Shown: piece by piece, positions 1 to 9,027 of the stretch
How positions within the stretch are numbered: position 1 is the first letter of the stretch
How the letters are laid out: each line of letters opens with the position of its first letter
Position numbers and translations under genes: made by a program
NCBI GenBank assembly: GCA_002368355.1
Contig: AP018281.1
Location: 1,488,001-1,552,000, forward strand
DNA from: Chondrocystis sp. NIES-4102
GTDB taxonomy: Bacteria; Cyanobacteriota; Cyanobacteriia; Cyanobacteriales; Xenococcaceae
Direction: 5' to 3'
Length of the DNA: 64,000 bases
Notes under the pieces: generated by a model
The model's input: the letters and a program-made list of their open reading frames with translations, nothing else
The model's database searches: none
What the model was told of the DNA's origin: nothing

Positions 1-925
1 GGGTGAAGCGTAGTAATTGTTTTAGTTGATCTTGAGTAAAAGCAGTGCCAAGAGAAGCAACCACATTAGTTATCCCTACTTCATGCAGCGCGATCGCATC
101 GAAATAACCTTCTACTACAATGGCACAATCTTCTTGACTTATACTACTACGAGCAAGATTTAAAGCAAACAAGGTTTTACTTTTATTGAATAGAGGGGTT
201 TCAGGGGAATTAAGATACTTCGGTTGATCTTCAGAGTTAAGACTACGGCTACCAAAACCAATAACTCTGCCCTGTAAATCCATAATAGGAATCATCACGC
301 GATCGCGGAAAACATCATAATACCCACTTCCAGTTTTTCTCGGCTTAATTAATCCTGCTTGCTCGACAAAATTAACAGGATAACGTTTAGTTTCCACTAA
401 ATAACGGTACAGGGTTTCCCATCCTGCTGGGGCATAACCTAATTGGAATTTATTAATAGTTGCATCTTCTAGTTTTCTTGGCGATCGCAGATATGATAAA
501 GCCTCTTCTCCTGAAGCTTGATACAAAGCGTGCTGATAGAAACTGGCTGTTACTGCCAAAATTCGATATAATTCTTCTCTAACCGTTAGCTGACGCTGAA
601 TTTCTTGTCTTGCTTCTGGCTCTAAGGTTTTAACTTCTACTTGATAACGACGAGCTAAATCTAAAACAACCTCCGAAAAGGATTGTTTCCCAATCTCCAT
701 CAGAAACTTATAAGCGTTGCCACCTACCCCACAACCAAAACAGTAATATAACTGTTTATCCTGACTTACAGTAAAGCTAGGAGTTTTTTCATTGTGAAAC
801 GGGCATAAGCCTAAAAAATCTTTACCTCGCTTACGCAACACTATATGTTCGGAGATGATATCAACTATATCTGTTCTCTGTTGTACTTCTTCAATTGTAT
901 CTGGATGAAGTCGGGGAACTTTCAC
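1..925 (-). CDS. dnaG: DNA primase DnaG, 5' part (runs off the left edge)
   Basis: Primase that makes RNA primers for replication. Only the first 308 codons lie in the window. The N-terminal CHC2 zinc finger is complete (Cys41, His44, Cys62, Cys65; CPFHNEKTPSF then YYCFGCG). The TOPRIM core motif VEGYFDAIAL is visible near the left edge. The start is GTG at 925, preceded by AGGAA about 4 bases upstream and an in-frame stop at 941-943, so no longer start is possible. The next gene (photolyase-like) is also on the minus strand but lies about 90 bp upstream. The family assignment is firm; only the C-terminal part (helicase-binding) is unseen. Confidence 0.95.
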   Translation of the reverse strand, partial: MKVPRLHPDTIEEVQQRTDIVDIISEHIVLRKRGKDFLGLCPFHNEKTPSFTVSQDKQLYYCFGCGVGGNAYKFLMEIGKQSFSEVVLDLARRYQVEVKTLEPEARQEIQRQLTVREELYRILAVTASFYQHALYQASGEEALSYLRSPRKLEDATINKFQLGYAPAGWETLYRYLVETKRYPVNFVEQAGLIKPRKTGSGYYDVFRDRVMIPIMDLQGRVIGFGSRSLNSEDQPKYLNSPETPLFNKSKTLFALNLARSSISQEDCAIVVEGYFDAIALHEVGITNVVASLGTAFTQDQLKQLLRFT

Positions 926-1013
926 TCGATTCCTATTATTTTAAATAATCACTGTTTCATATCATAGTAAAACTTTGAGCTTAGAAGCTTTATTCATTTC
1001 AAAAATCATAATC

Positions 1014-2549
1014 TTAAGTTGGCTCACTAGATTTCATTTGCTGATACTGCTTATCCTTAGCTGCCCTATACTTTTCAATGGTTTCCTTTGCCCCGATCGC
1101 CTGTTGATATTCTTCTGTATTTTCTTGCTCTAGACGATCCCTAACTTTGCTTCTCAAATCTGCAACTATTTTACCATTGAGCTTACGTGTTTGCTTAAGA
1201 TCTAAAATAGGTTTGGGATAGGAAGTAGCTGCATATTGTTCGGATAATATCTCTTTCATACTGTAACCTTTAAGCTCAGGTATCCAGTGATAAACAAATT
1301 GTAAATAAGGATCATGTTCTTGCAAATTCTTAGTAGGATTGTAGATTCTAAAGGTTTTAGACATAGGATTAGTTACCCCTGCTTGAGCTTGCCATTGCCA
1401 ATGATTAATAGCAATATCCCCATCTACTAAGCGACTCATAAAATATTCTGCGCCATGATGCCAAGATACACCACAGTTGATACATAAAAATGTGACACAC
1501 ATCGCCCTCATGCGGAAATTCATCCAACCCATAGAATTTAACTGACGCATGGAGGCATCAACCATAGGAAAACCAGTTTTTCCCACACACCAAGCTTGAA
1601 ATAATGCTAATTTTTCCCCCTCTAATTTATCCCAACAGTACCATTGATCAAATTCCCAGTAGCGGTTTTTATATGCCAATTCAGGATGAAAATAGTGTCT
1701 TTGATTAAATTTGTCATGCCAACGTAAACGATCTAAAAATGTCTTAAGGGAAAATCGATCTTTAGATGATGCTGGTAATTGTGTTAATGTTTTTGTTGTC
1801 TCTTGATAAACGGTGCGAGCGGAAATAGTACCAAAATCTAAATGGGGTGAGAGGTGAGAGGTAGCCCCCATCATCGCCATCCAGGGGCGAGACATCTTCC
1901 AGTGGTAGCCTTGGTATCGATTATGAAGAAAACTATTGAGGGTATTTTTTGCTTGATTTTCACCACCAGGGAATTTATTATATGTTTCCTGATCTGGATA
2001 ATATTTTTCCCAAAGTTCTTTTAAAGTTAATTGGGGTAGATTAAAGTTAAGCGATGAAGTATTAATAGACTCAGGTGCTGAATGCAAAGGTAGATTTTGA
2101 TAGTTGTGATAATCTCGCCACAGGTTTTCATAACATTCCTGGTGTTGGAGGAAATGATTTAAACCAATATAGGTTTCTAAATTATGCTGTTGATAAAATT
2201 CTTTAATATGGCGATCGCGATTTATGCCGTATTCTACCTGTACGTCTCGGTTAAAATATAATTTAGGTCTTTTACCTTCTGCCAGTAGCGATCGCGTTAA
2301 GGACTCTAGTATATCTATAGAATTACCTTCAAATAAGTATAATTTACTACCTAGTTTTTTCAGATTAGCATCCAAGTTTTCTAAAGATTCAAATAAAAAT
2401 TTAACCCTAACTGCTGCTATTTCTGGTTGCTGGTAAAACCAAGGATCGATAATAAAGCAAGGTAATACTTCTTTCCCCTCAACAGTTGCTTCTTTAACTA
2501 TCTCATTATCCTCAAGACGTAAATCACGACGAAACCAAATTATCTGCAT
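1014..2549 (-). CDS. Photolyase/cryptochrome family flavoprotein
   Basis: A 511-residue protein of the DNA photolyase/cryptochrome family, which uses FAD and blue light either to repair UV dimers or for signalling. The N-terminal Rossmann-like antenna domain starts with IIWFRRDLRLEDN. The C-terminal FAD-binding helical domain contains GKTGFPMVDASMRQL, GWMNFRMRAM and HWQWQAQAGVT. The motif order and length are as in photolyases, but the last core motif differs from the usual class I form (asparagine-rich ...NNxxxWQWVAG) because it reads DGDIAINHWQWQAQAG, so this is a divergent, cyanobacteria-type branch. Whether it repairs CPDs or is a light sensor cannot be decided from sequence. The ATG at 2549 fits the family N-terminus exactly. 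Confidence 0.85.
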   Translation of the reverse strand: MQIIWFRRDLRLEDNEIVKEATVEGKEVLPCFIIDPWFYQQPEIAAVRVKFLFESLENLDANLKKLGSKLYLFEGNSIDILESLTRSLLAEGKRPKLYFNRDVQVEYGINRDRHIKEFYQQHNLETYIGLNHFLQHQECYENLWRDYHNYQNLPLHSAPESINTSSLNFNLPQLTLKELWEKYYPDQETYNKFPGGENQAKNTLNSFLHNRYQGYHWKMSRPWMAMMGATSHLSPHLDFGTISARTVYQETTKTLTQLPASSKDRFSLKTFLDRLRWHDKFNQRHYFHPELAYKNRYWEFDQWYCWDKLEGEKLALFQAWCVGKTGFPMVDASMRQLNSMGWMNFRMRAMCVTFLCINCGVSWHHGAEYFMSRLVDGDIAINHWQWQAQAGVTNPMSKTFRIYNPTKNLQEHDPYLQFVYHWIPELKGYSMKEILSEQYAATSYPKPILDLKQTRKLNGKIVADLRSKVRDRLEQENTEEYQQAIGAKETIEKYRAAKDKQYQQMKSSEPT

Positions 2550-2661
2550 CTAAACTTATTGCTTGATTTAGAACAAAAATACTCTATCTAAATTAACAAT
2601 AGCTCAGATACTATAACAATAGTTATTAATTCTCTCAAAAGCTACCTAAGCTAAATTGTTT

Positions 2662-3111
2662 TTAAATCCAACGTCGAACCGTGTCACAATATTGTTGATA
2701 CTCTGATTTAAATCTCGCTTCTAGCATTCGTTCTTCTTCCTTAATAAACATTTCTTGAATTAACCAAATAAAGATAGGAATTATTACTATAGGGGTTAAA
2801 CTGCCTAAAAATATCCATAACCCACTTAAAATAATCACCATCCCTAAATAAATAGGATTTCTACTATAGTTAAATATTTTTTCTCTAACTAAATAACTAG
2901 ATTCTTGAAAAGGCTTGATAGTTGTATTTTTTTGTCGAAATAAATAGGCACAAAATAAAATTATTATTATTCCTATTAACATTGCCACTATCCCTAAATA
3001 AATAAAGGGTGGAACTAATAGTTGTTTAATAGGTAACCATTTATCTAGTCCAATCATCAATATAGCTGATATCAAAAACCACACAGGAGGTAAAACTTTC
3101 TGTAGATTCAT
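2662..3111 (-). CDS. Isoprenylcysteine carboxyl methyltransferase-like membrane methyltransferase
   Basis: A 149-residue integral membrane protein with about four hydrophobic segments. The C-terminal half carries the ICMT/PEMT family signature: SRNPIYLGM followed by a long hydrophobic segment, then EEERMLEARF..YQQYCDTVRRWI. Such enzymes use S-adenosylmethionine to methylate lipids or lipid-linked substrates at the membrane; the substrate here is unknown. It lies alone between the photolyase-like gene and the divergent SRAP gene. The length is normal for the bacterial single-domain family. Confidence 0.8.
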   Translation of the reverse strand: MNLQKVLPPVWFLISAILMIGLDKWLPIKQLLVPPFIYLGIVAMLIGIIIILFCAYLFRQKNTTIKPFQESSYLVREKIFNYSRNPIYLGMVIILSGLWIFLGSLTPIVIIPIFIWLIQEMFIKEEERMLEARFKSEYQQYCDTVRRWI

Positions 3112-3318
3112 ATTCTTTAACCTCTTAATCTACTCTCTCAATTGTTAATTATGCTGTCGTCAGCTTCAAATTTCTATTAAATTTTTCAAGCTGGTTTATA
3201 TAGATAGTTATATGGCAATTGGTGTTATGTAATATAAAACCAATCCATAAATTATTCTTCTTGCTCAACAGTATATCTATACTAAAGATAACTGCTCTTA
3301 TTCACCTCTCTAACAATT

Positions 3319-3969
3319 ATGTGCGGAAGATTTACTCTTGATACAACCGAATCAGATTTAGCCCAACAATTTGCAGTAGAAGTTAATCAGTCTCTGCCTG
3401 CGCGATATAATATTGCACCTAGTCAAACAATATTGGTAGTAAAATCAGATGAAGATAATCAACGTTCCCTAAACTTGATGAAATGGGGTTTAATTCCTAG
3501 TTGGGTGAAAAATCTGGCTAATTGGAAAAGCAATCTGATAAACGCTCGTGCTGAGACAATTACAGAAAAACCAAGCTTTAGAGGTGCATTTAAACGTAGA
3601 CCTTGTTTAATTCCAGCTTCGGGATACTATGAATGGAATCAAGCCAAACAACCTTATTATTTTCAACCGCCAGATAATACATTGTTTGCTTTAGCAGGAC
3701 TTTGGGAATCTTGGAGTGATGAGGAAGAGGAGCTTACTACTTGTACAATTATTACCACCGAGGCAAATACTCAAGTAGCCGAAGTTCATCATCGAATGCC
3801 AGTGATTATTCGCCCTCAAGATTATGATTTGTGGTTAGGTGAGGTGGAAGGTAGGAAACAGTTGCTCAATTCTTTACCAGAAGTAAATTTAAACTTATAT
3901 CCAGTTAGTAAGCAGGTAAATAGCCCTAAAAATGATACGGCTGAATGTATTATTCCTATTGCCTGTTAG
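3319..3969 (+). CDS. yedK: SRAP (YedK/HMCES-type) abasic-site DNA-protein crosslinking protein
   Basis: A 216-residue SOS response-associated peptidase family protein. In this family Cys2 forms a thiazolidine crosslink with abasic sites in single-stranded DNA and shields them. The key residues are visible: Cys2 (MCGRF), Asn75 (NARAET), Glu105 (ASGYYEW) and His158 (HHRMPVI). Length and motif order are standard. It stands alone with its own upstream region, and no LexA-like box was obvious upstream. Confidence 0.93.
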   Translation: MCGRFTLDTTESDLAQQFAVEVNQSLPARYNIAPSQTILVVKSDEDNQRSLNLMKWGLIPSWVKNLANWKSNLINARAETITEKPSFRGAFKRRPCLIPASGYYEWNQAKQPYYFQPPDNTLFALAGLWESWSDEEEELTTCTIITTEANTQVAEVHHRMPVIIRPQDYDLWLGEVEGRKQLLNSLPEVNLNLYPVSKQVNSPKNDTAECIIPIAC

Positions 3970-4055
3970 AGAAAACTGCATAAAAAAAATAGACCAGTCG
4001 TAATTAGAGAATGTAAGCAAAACACACAATAAATATTATTCTTACGAGGTCTAAA

Positions 4056-4406
4056 ATGAAAAAATCTACATTAGCTATTCTAACTACAGTTATCACTTTC
4101 CTTCCTCTAACTGCTTTTGCTCAACAAGCTCAAACCAATGTTCAAACCAATAATAACTCTGCTGCTGCGGTTGGCACTGGTAACTTTATCCGCCAAAATA
4201 CCAATCAAACCAGTATCCAAAATCAATTAGACTTGGGTGCTTATGGAGTACCTGCAACTCCTAATGTTCAAACTTCAGTCCAAGGTAATGCAAATTCTGC
4301 TGCTGCTATTGGTCACAATAACTACCTCAATCAAAATGCTAATCAACAAAGTGTTCAAGGTCAGGTGGATATAAAACAGTATCTACCCAATGGCTACGGA
4401 CATTAA
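4056..4406 (+). CDS. Small secreted curlin-like repeat protein
   Basis: A 116-residue protein with a clear Sec signal peptide (MKKSTLAILTTVITFLPLTAFA, cleaved about residue 22). The mature part consists almost only of Gln, Asn, Ser, Ala, Gly and Thr. It holds two imperfect repeats of about 45 residues: NVQTNNNSAAAVGTGN...QNQLDLG, then NVQTSVQGNANSAAAIGHNN...QGQVDI. The spacing of Gln/Asn with small residues recalls curlin repeats (CsgA/CsgB), which form extracellular amyloid; this link is an inference. An AGG ribosome site (ACGAGGTC) lies 9 bases before the ATG. No csg-type secretion genes are nearby. Confidence 0.65.
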   Translation: MKKSTLAILTTVITFLPLTAFAQQAQTNVQTNNNSAAAVGTGNFIRQNTNQTSIQNQLDLGAYGVPATPNVQTSVQGNANSAAAIGHNNYLNQNANQQSVQGQVDIKQYLPNGYGH

Positions 4407-4421
4407 AATGTAAAAAAGAAT

Positions 4422-4525
4422 TGGGCGTTGATGATATTAATAGGTGAATTTTTTAACATAGTCATCTGTTATGAAAAAAGCTAATAACTTTGATTGTACC
4501 TAATACTTGAAATCACTAACGCCCA
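4422..4525. repeat. Structured inverted-repeat element of about 104 bp
   Basis: TGGGCGTT (4422-4429) is mirrored by AACGCCCA (4518-4525), and four more inner bases also pair (TGAT with ATCA). It fills the gap between two convergent genes, the curlin-like gene and the nidogen/DUF5648 gene. It could be a bidirectional terminator, a small non-autonomous element or a small RNA. No clear target duplication is seen at its ends. Confidence 0.35.
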
Positions 4526-4607
4526 TCACTCTTATAGGCGCACCCAATCTAAAACATTAATTTTGATACACCAAGTGATAGTAATCTAATAAAATCTTAC
4601 TATCCTT

Positions 4608-5813
4608 TTATAGTTCAAAAACATAAAAAGCTATACCATTATTACCTTCAACAGAGAAATGCGGTAATTGATTACGGATATAATTAATTTCATTTTGATC
4701 TACAGTAAATAAGTGCGCTCCTGATTGACCATTCAACATTCTATATACTGGAATAGTCTGCATATCTGCTGGTTTTTCTTGAAAAGCGTAATATTTAATA
4801 CCTTCAAAATTATAATTATCTAGATTATCCTCAATATGTTTTTTTTCAACTTCATCCATTGTGTATAAGTGCGATCCTGTTTGACTATTGAAAAAACGAT
4901 ACACAGGTTTAATTCCTGGCATTTCTTCCCCAGTTAAAAGATCTTTATTATCAGTTAAAACAGAATATTTTTCGGCTTCATAACTATAATTTAGTTGTCC
5001 TGTGTTACTTTGGTCTAAAATCGTTTGAATTTCGTTAGTATCAGTTGTATAAAGATGAAATCCTTTATTATATTGATAAAAACGGTGAATATTCGAGACA
5101 GGTAAGCCATTAATAGTTCTTCCCGTCTGCGGAATGCCATTAATAACAGAAAAAATATACCTACCTGCTTGGTTTACATTACTAGATTTCTCTAAATCCC
5201 AAAGCTGTTGTATATTACCAGAGGCGGGGATTTCCTTAAAGTTTATACCATCTGCTGCTGAATACCCGATACGAGCATATTCATTCTCTGATGCTTCTCC
5301 AACTGTCCATTGAATATCTTCATAACGAAACTCTATTTGAAAGTTTTCTCTTCCCAAGTCTTTTAAAATAAGTTGAAAAGCATTAGGAATTTGCCCTTCA
5401 GGGAAAGCCCCTACATCATCCCAAGTAATGGTAACAGTATTGCTTGCAGGGTCTAAATCCCAGTAAACTAAATTAGAACCAGTAGAATTGCCTCCTGTTG
5501 AAGTGGAAAGTCGTTCTACAGAGGTGTCAACATCAGCAAAAAAGGGCGCGATAATTGGTATTCCAGTGTCGCCTGTAAGAGCAAACGGAGTATATTCGCT
5601 CAGATAATCGTTAAAAGTAATATTGCCATTATTATTAATATAAAAACCTTGATAGGTCGTCCCAAAAAAGTTGATTCCGTTTTCAAATACTGAAGTGATA
5701 TCAATAAAATCACTGGATAGATCATCATTTCTATATAAGAAATTTTCTCCAAACCCAGCTTCGCCTCCCAGACCATTAACTAAAGGTGCAAAAGCGTTAT
5801 CTTGGTTATTCAT
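4608..5813 (-). CDS. Nidogen-like domain protein with three DUF5648 repeats
   Basis: A 401-residue protein. The N-terminal half is a nidogen-like (NIDO) domain: FFGTTYQGFYINNNGN, IIAPFFADVDT, YWDLDPASNTVTITWDDVG, and FQIEFRYEDIQW. The C-terminal half has three DUF5648 repeats, each with a VYRF/HRFYQ start and a core such as HLYTTDTNE, HLYTMDEVE and HLFTVDQNE. Both modules are typical of extracellular or surface proteins, yet the N-terminus (MNNQDNAFAPLVN) has no Sec signal peptide, so export by a type I system (C-terminal signal) is possible. This is an inference; no Ca-binding RTX repeats are visible. Confidence 0.75.
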   Translation of the reverse strand: MNNQDNAFAPLVNGLGGEAGFGENFLYRNDDLSSDFIDITSVFENGINFFGTTYQGFYINNNGNITFNDYLSEYTPFALTGDTGIPIIAPFFADVDTSVERLSTSTGGNSTGSNLVYWDLDPASNTVTITWDDVGAFPEGQIPNAFQLILKDLGRENFQIEFRYEDIQWTVGEASENEYARIGYSAADGINFKEIPASGNIQQLWDLEKSSNVNQAGRYIFSVINGIPQTGRTINGLPVSNIHRFYQYNKGFHLYTTDTNEIQTILDQSNTGQLNYSYEAEKYSVLTDNKDLLTGEEMPGIKPVYRFFNSQTGSHLYTMDEVEKKHIEDNLDNYNFEGIKYYAFQEKPADMQTIPVYRMLNGQSGAHLFTVDQNEINYIRNQLPHFSVEGNNGIAFYVFEL

Positions 5814-6134
5814 ATTATTTGTGATTCAAGTGTATATTTTTAATGTTTCCCAAAAATCTATAAAATAATTAATTTAAAGCCCACTTAGTAATAGTTATTT
5901 TCCTATATTCGTTTTCTTTACTTGAATTTGATTAGCTAAAAAGGTGTAAACTTTAATTTTTAATTGTTTGGCAAGACTAAAAAACTATATCTACTAATTA
6001 TTAATAATGTTTAAAGAGGGAATTCTGAATTAGAGTGAATAACTAATTGACTAGAGAGTAGAGCATAAGCTATTACTGACACAAACTGATTCTCTCAAGT
6101 CTACTAGAAGCGTCAATAATAATTGAAAACTAAT

Positions 6135-7571
6135 ATGAGCAAGTTTAAACAACAATTTAAGCCAAAACCCCGTACTTATAATTCCAAACGTCAAGAATTA
6201 GAAGTAGAGCCGATGCTACTGTTTATTTTAGCAGCAGCTATATTTGTAATAACTTATGCTGTGATTGGGTTATTGCCACCGTTAAGACAATCTTACATTG
6301 GTGTCTTACTCTTTGAGAGGGGTTTTATTCAAGCTATAACTATTTCTTTTGCTGCTGTGGTGGTGGCATTTACGATTTTAAAATTCTTATTACTGCGACG
6401 GGAATATACTGCTTTAAACAAAATATGGATTGCTGATCATATACCTCTAGATCAACCTCAATCTCATGAAGTTGATTATTTTCAGCAAAGATTAATCAAG
6501 GATGGCAATTTAGTTGCAGTTCGTTGTGGACGAGTAATTAAAGCTTATATCAAAAGTGGCGATCGCACGACGGCTAATGAATTTGCTCTCGATGATTCTG
6601 CTTTTTATGTTACTGGTTCTGAAGCATCCTATTCTATACCTAAGATTTTCGGTTGGGCAATTCCTTTACTTGGTTTTATCGGTACAGTTGTTGGTATTAG
6701 TGGTGCTGTTAGTGGTTTCACTAGCTTTATGCAGAATTCGACAGATGTAGAACAAATTAAAGAAGGTGTCGGACAAGTTACTAGTAATCTTGCAGTTGCC
6801 TTTGATACTACATTATTGTCCTTGTTTCTTAGTGTTTTAGTAATGATTCCTTTGGTATTAATAGAACGTTATGAAACTAAATTACTCTTGGGTATTGATA
6901 TGTTTATTAACGATAAACTTTTACCTCGCCTGAAAAAGAGCGATCAAGAGTTAGATTCTAATAGTATCAATCACTCAGTAGAAGCAGCAATCAAAGAGTA
7001 TTTTCCTAACCCTCAAGATTTAGTTGCACCTGCCCAAAGCTATGCAGAACAAGCTGCAAGGACTTTATCAACAGGGTTTATCGCCGAGGTAAGTAAGGTA
7101 CAGGATGTAAGTTCTCAGATCATTAATCAAGTTGCGGAAATTCGACAACAAGCCCAGGGCGATCGCCAGCAATTTCTAGATTTTTTTGCTCGTCAACAAC
7201 AGATCAATCATGAATTAGTGCAGCAAATTACAACAATTGTTGATGAAATTAGAAATAAAAATTTAGCAGTAGCTCAAAATCTTAATACTCAAACTCAAGG
7301 TATTAGTAATCAATTGGAAAAGGCTGCAAAAATTATAGAAAACAGAGTGGCTTCTTTAGAATCTACTACTCAAAAATTAACTGATTTTCATCTCTCACAG
7401 TCTGGCTTAGAACATTCTTTTGCCCAGGGCGAAAAAACTGCTCAACTTGAAGAAGTATTAAAAGGAGTTAAGGATAATTTATCTCAGCTTCAGCCCCTAC
7501 TTAAACAACTCAACAAACCCCGTCGTATCACTTTAGTTGAACAAGATAACGGTAGACTCGAATTTGAATAG
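6135..7571 (+). CDS. MotA/TolQ/ExbB-type proton channel with long coiled-coil tail
   Basis: This is the pentamer-forming channel subunit of an ion-driven motor. From the ATG at 6135 it is 478 residues; a TTG four codons upstream is the only longer alternative. Four hydrophobic segments lie near residues 27-47, 62-87, 168-195 and 220-243. The last two carry the family core, GFIGTVVGISGAVSGF and AFDTTLLSLFLSV, with the polar Thr residues that line the ion path. Residues from about 285 to 470 form a Gln-rich coiled coil (QDVSSQIINQVAEIRQQ and similar), far longer than in ExbB/TolQ and reminiscent of the ZorA tail. The next two genes encode ExbD-like partners, with gaps of 78 and 27 bp, so this is an operon. 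The function is unknown. Confidence 0.82.
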   Translation: MSKFKQQFKPKPRTYNSKRQELEVEPMLLFILAAAIFVITYAVIGLLPPLRQSYIGVLLFERGFIQAITISFAAVVVAFTILKFLLLRREYTALNKIWIADHIPLDQPQSHEVDYFQQRLIKDGNLVAVRCGRVIKAYIKSGDRTTANEFALDDSAFYVTGSEASYSIPKIFGWAIPLLGFIGTVVGISGAVSGFTSFMQNSTDVEQIKEGVGQVTSNLAVAFDTTLLSLFLSVLVMIPLVLIERYETKLLLGIDMFINDKLLPRLKKSDQELDSNSINHSVEAAIKEYFPNPQDLVAPAQSYAEQAARTLSTGFIAEVSKVQDVSSQIINQVAEIRQQAQGDRQQFLDFFARQQQINHELVQQITTIVDEIRNKNLAVAQNLNTQTQGISNQLEKAAKIIENRVASLESTTQKLTDFHLSQSGLEHSFAQGEKTAQLEEVLKGVKDNLSQLQPLLKQLNKPRRITLVEQDNGRLEFE

Positions 7572-7649
7572 CAATATCTCTAAAATTGTAGTGCATGAGA
7601 TATATATCTTACATTTCCCTGTTTTTCACACTAAGCTCATAAAAGCCAT

Positions 7650-8120
7650 ATGTCTAGGCGTAAAATTCATCGCAAACAAGCAACAGAAATAGAACTTTTT
7701 CCTTTTCTTTCCGTTATTGCTTGTACCATTGGCACACTTATATTGTTAATCATCATTTTAACTACTCAAGCCTTAGAACCTCAAGAAGCCGTCATAGTTG
7801 CTAAGACAGAGGGAGATAAAAAAGCAGCCAATAACACCAAAAATAAAACACCTATTTACATTGAATGTCGTCAGGATGGCTTTATACTTCATCCGAGTAA
7901 GCAATTTGCACCTAGGGCAGATATCTATGATGAAAAATCTCCCTTAAGACAATTGATTGCTAACTTGAAAACTAATAAAGAAAAGCAATATCTAATTGTA
8001 ATTCTACGTCCAGATGGGTTAGAAATGTTTGATAAAATTCGGGCATTAGTACAGCAGCAGGGAATTGACATTGGCTACGAACCATTAGAGTTTGGCTTAG
8101 AACTAAAAATAGAAAGTTAA
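7650..8120 (+). CDS. ExbD/MotB-like single-span partner, lacks the transmembrane Asp
   Basis: A 156-residue protein: a basic N-terminus (MSRRKIHRKQ), one transmembrane segment at about 17-39 (ELFPFLSVIACTIGTLI) and a periplasmic domain of about 110 residues. In ExbD/TolR/MotB the start of this helix has a proton-accepting Asp; here that place is Ser21. The next gene product aligns with it without a gap (F19, L20, then Ser/Asp21, T26, G28), which shows the two are paralogues. The C-terminal block YLIVILRPDGLEMF...GYEPLEFGL also matches its neighbour. It is probably the proton-inactive half of a heterodimer; this is an inference. Confidence 0.7.
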   Translation: MSRRKIHRKQATEIELFPFLSVIACTIGTLILLIIILTTQALEPQEAVIVAKTEGDKKAANNTKNKTPIYIECRQDGFILHPSKQFAPRADIYDEKSPLRQLIANLKTNKEKQYLIVILRPDGLEMFDKIRALVQQQGIDIGYEPLEFGLELKIES

Positions 8121-8147
8121 AGATTAACTATAAACTTAAAATTATCT

Positions 8148-8864
8148 ATGGCACGTAGACTTAGACGCAGAACTCAACCTGTTAGTGGCAATTTAGATTC
8201 CTTTTTAGATACCTTAACTAATACTGTTGGGGCATTAATTTTTATTACTTTATTTGTGACTCTGATAGCTACAGGTAGTCGCCCTAAAACTAAAATCACA
8301 ATTCAAACTCCTTTATTTTCTACTAGTAAAAAAGAAGCACTGTGGTTTGAAATTAAAAACAATAAAATTAGTCATCTAAATTTGCGTCAAGTAAGGGAAA
8401 AAGAGTTGGAATTTACAAGCAATTTACCTAACTGTAATAAACCAGATCCTACTTCCTTAGACTATATTACTAGCCAAAATAATTATCAATCTTGTTTGTT
8501 GAGTATTTTAGGTCGCCAAAGTAATTTTAGGGTTGATACTAAAAATTATGAAGTTAAAACCGTAGACGACGGCGTATCACTATTATTTGAACCTGTATCA
8601 GCTAATATTGGTGAAACTACTCAGCAAATTACTACAGCCGATTCTGAATTTTCCAGAGTTCTATCCCAGTTTGATCCCAGTAAAGATTATATTCTATTTA
8701 TTGTAAGACCAGATAGTTTTGAAGCTTTTCGTTCAGCCAGAAAACAAGCTTGGAATGCTGGATATGAAGTAGGGTGGGAACCTCACCCTGATAGTTTACC
8801 AATTAAAATTAGAACTATACTTGGGTCTGAACTTCCTGGGGGTACATCAGTTGGTGTACAGTGA
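8148..8864 (+). CDS. ExbD/MotB-like single-span partner, Asp retained
   Basis: A 238-residue paralogue of the preceding protein. A very basic N-terminus (MARRLRRRTQ) precedes one transmembrane helix, NLDSFLDTLTNTVGALIF, with Asp17 and Asp21; Asp21 sits where ExbD/MotB carry the essential proton-binding Asp. The periplasmic part ends in YILFIVRPDSFEAF...GYEVGWEPHPDSL, homologous to the end of the upstream protein, with an extra segment of about 80 residues (about 80-165) in between. There is no OmpA-like peptidoglycan-binding domain, unlike MotB or ZorB. It lies 27 bp after the upstream gene, in the same operon. Confidence 0.72.
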   Translation: MARRLRRRTQPVSGNLDSFLDTLTNTVGALIFITLFVTLIATGSRPKTKITIQTPLFSTSKKEALWFEIKNNKISHLNLRQVREKELEFTSNLPNCNKPDPTSLDYITSQNNYQSCLLSILGRQSNFRVDTKNYEVKTVDDGVSLLFEPVSANIGETTQQITTADSEFSRVLSQFDPSKDYILFIVRPDSFEAFRSARKQAWNAGYEVGWEPHPDSLPIKIRTILGSELPGGTSVGVQ

Positions 8865-9027
8865 TGCTGGGAAATTTTAGCGATTTTTTGATATTTATTT
8901 TTGTTAACTAATATTTTTCCCTCACTACATCTGAAGATAGATCATTAATTAATCTATAGCAAGAAAGATGTACGGGCAGTTTATTATTAAGTATTGTAGA
9001 AAATAATTGAAATAGCAAGAAAACTAA

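Noticed and set aside
6135-8864. Reading the motor operon as a Zorya defence system
   Set aside because: No ZorC, ZorD or ZorE gene follows and the partners lack the OmpA-like domain of ZorB; only the long tail of the channel subunit is similar.
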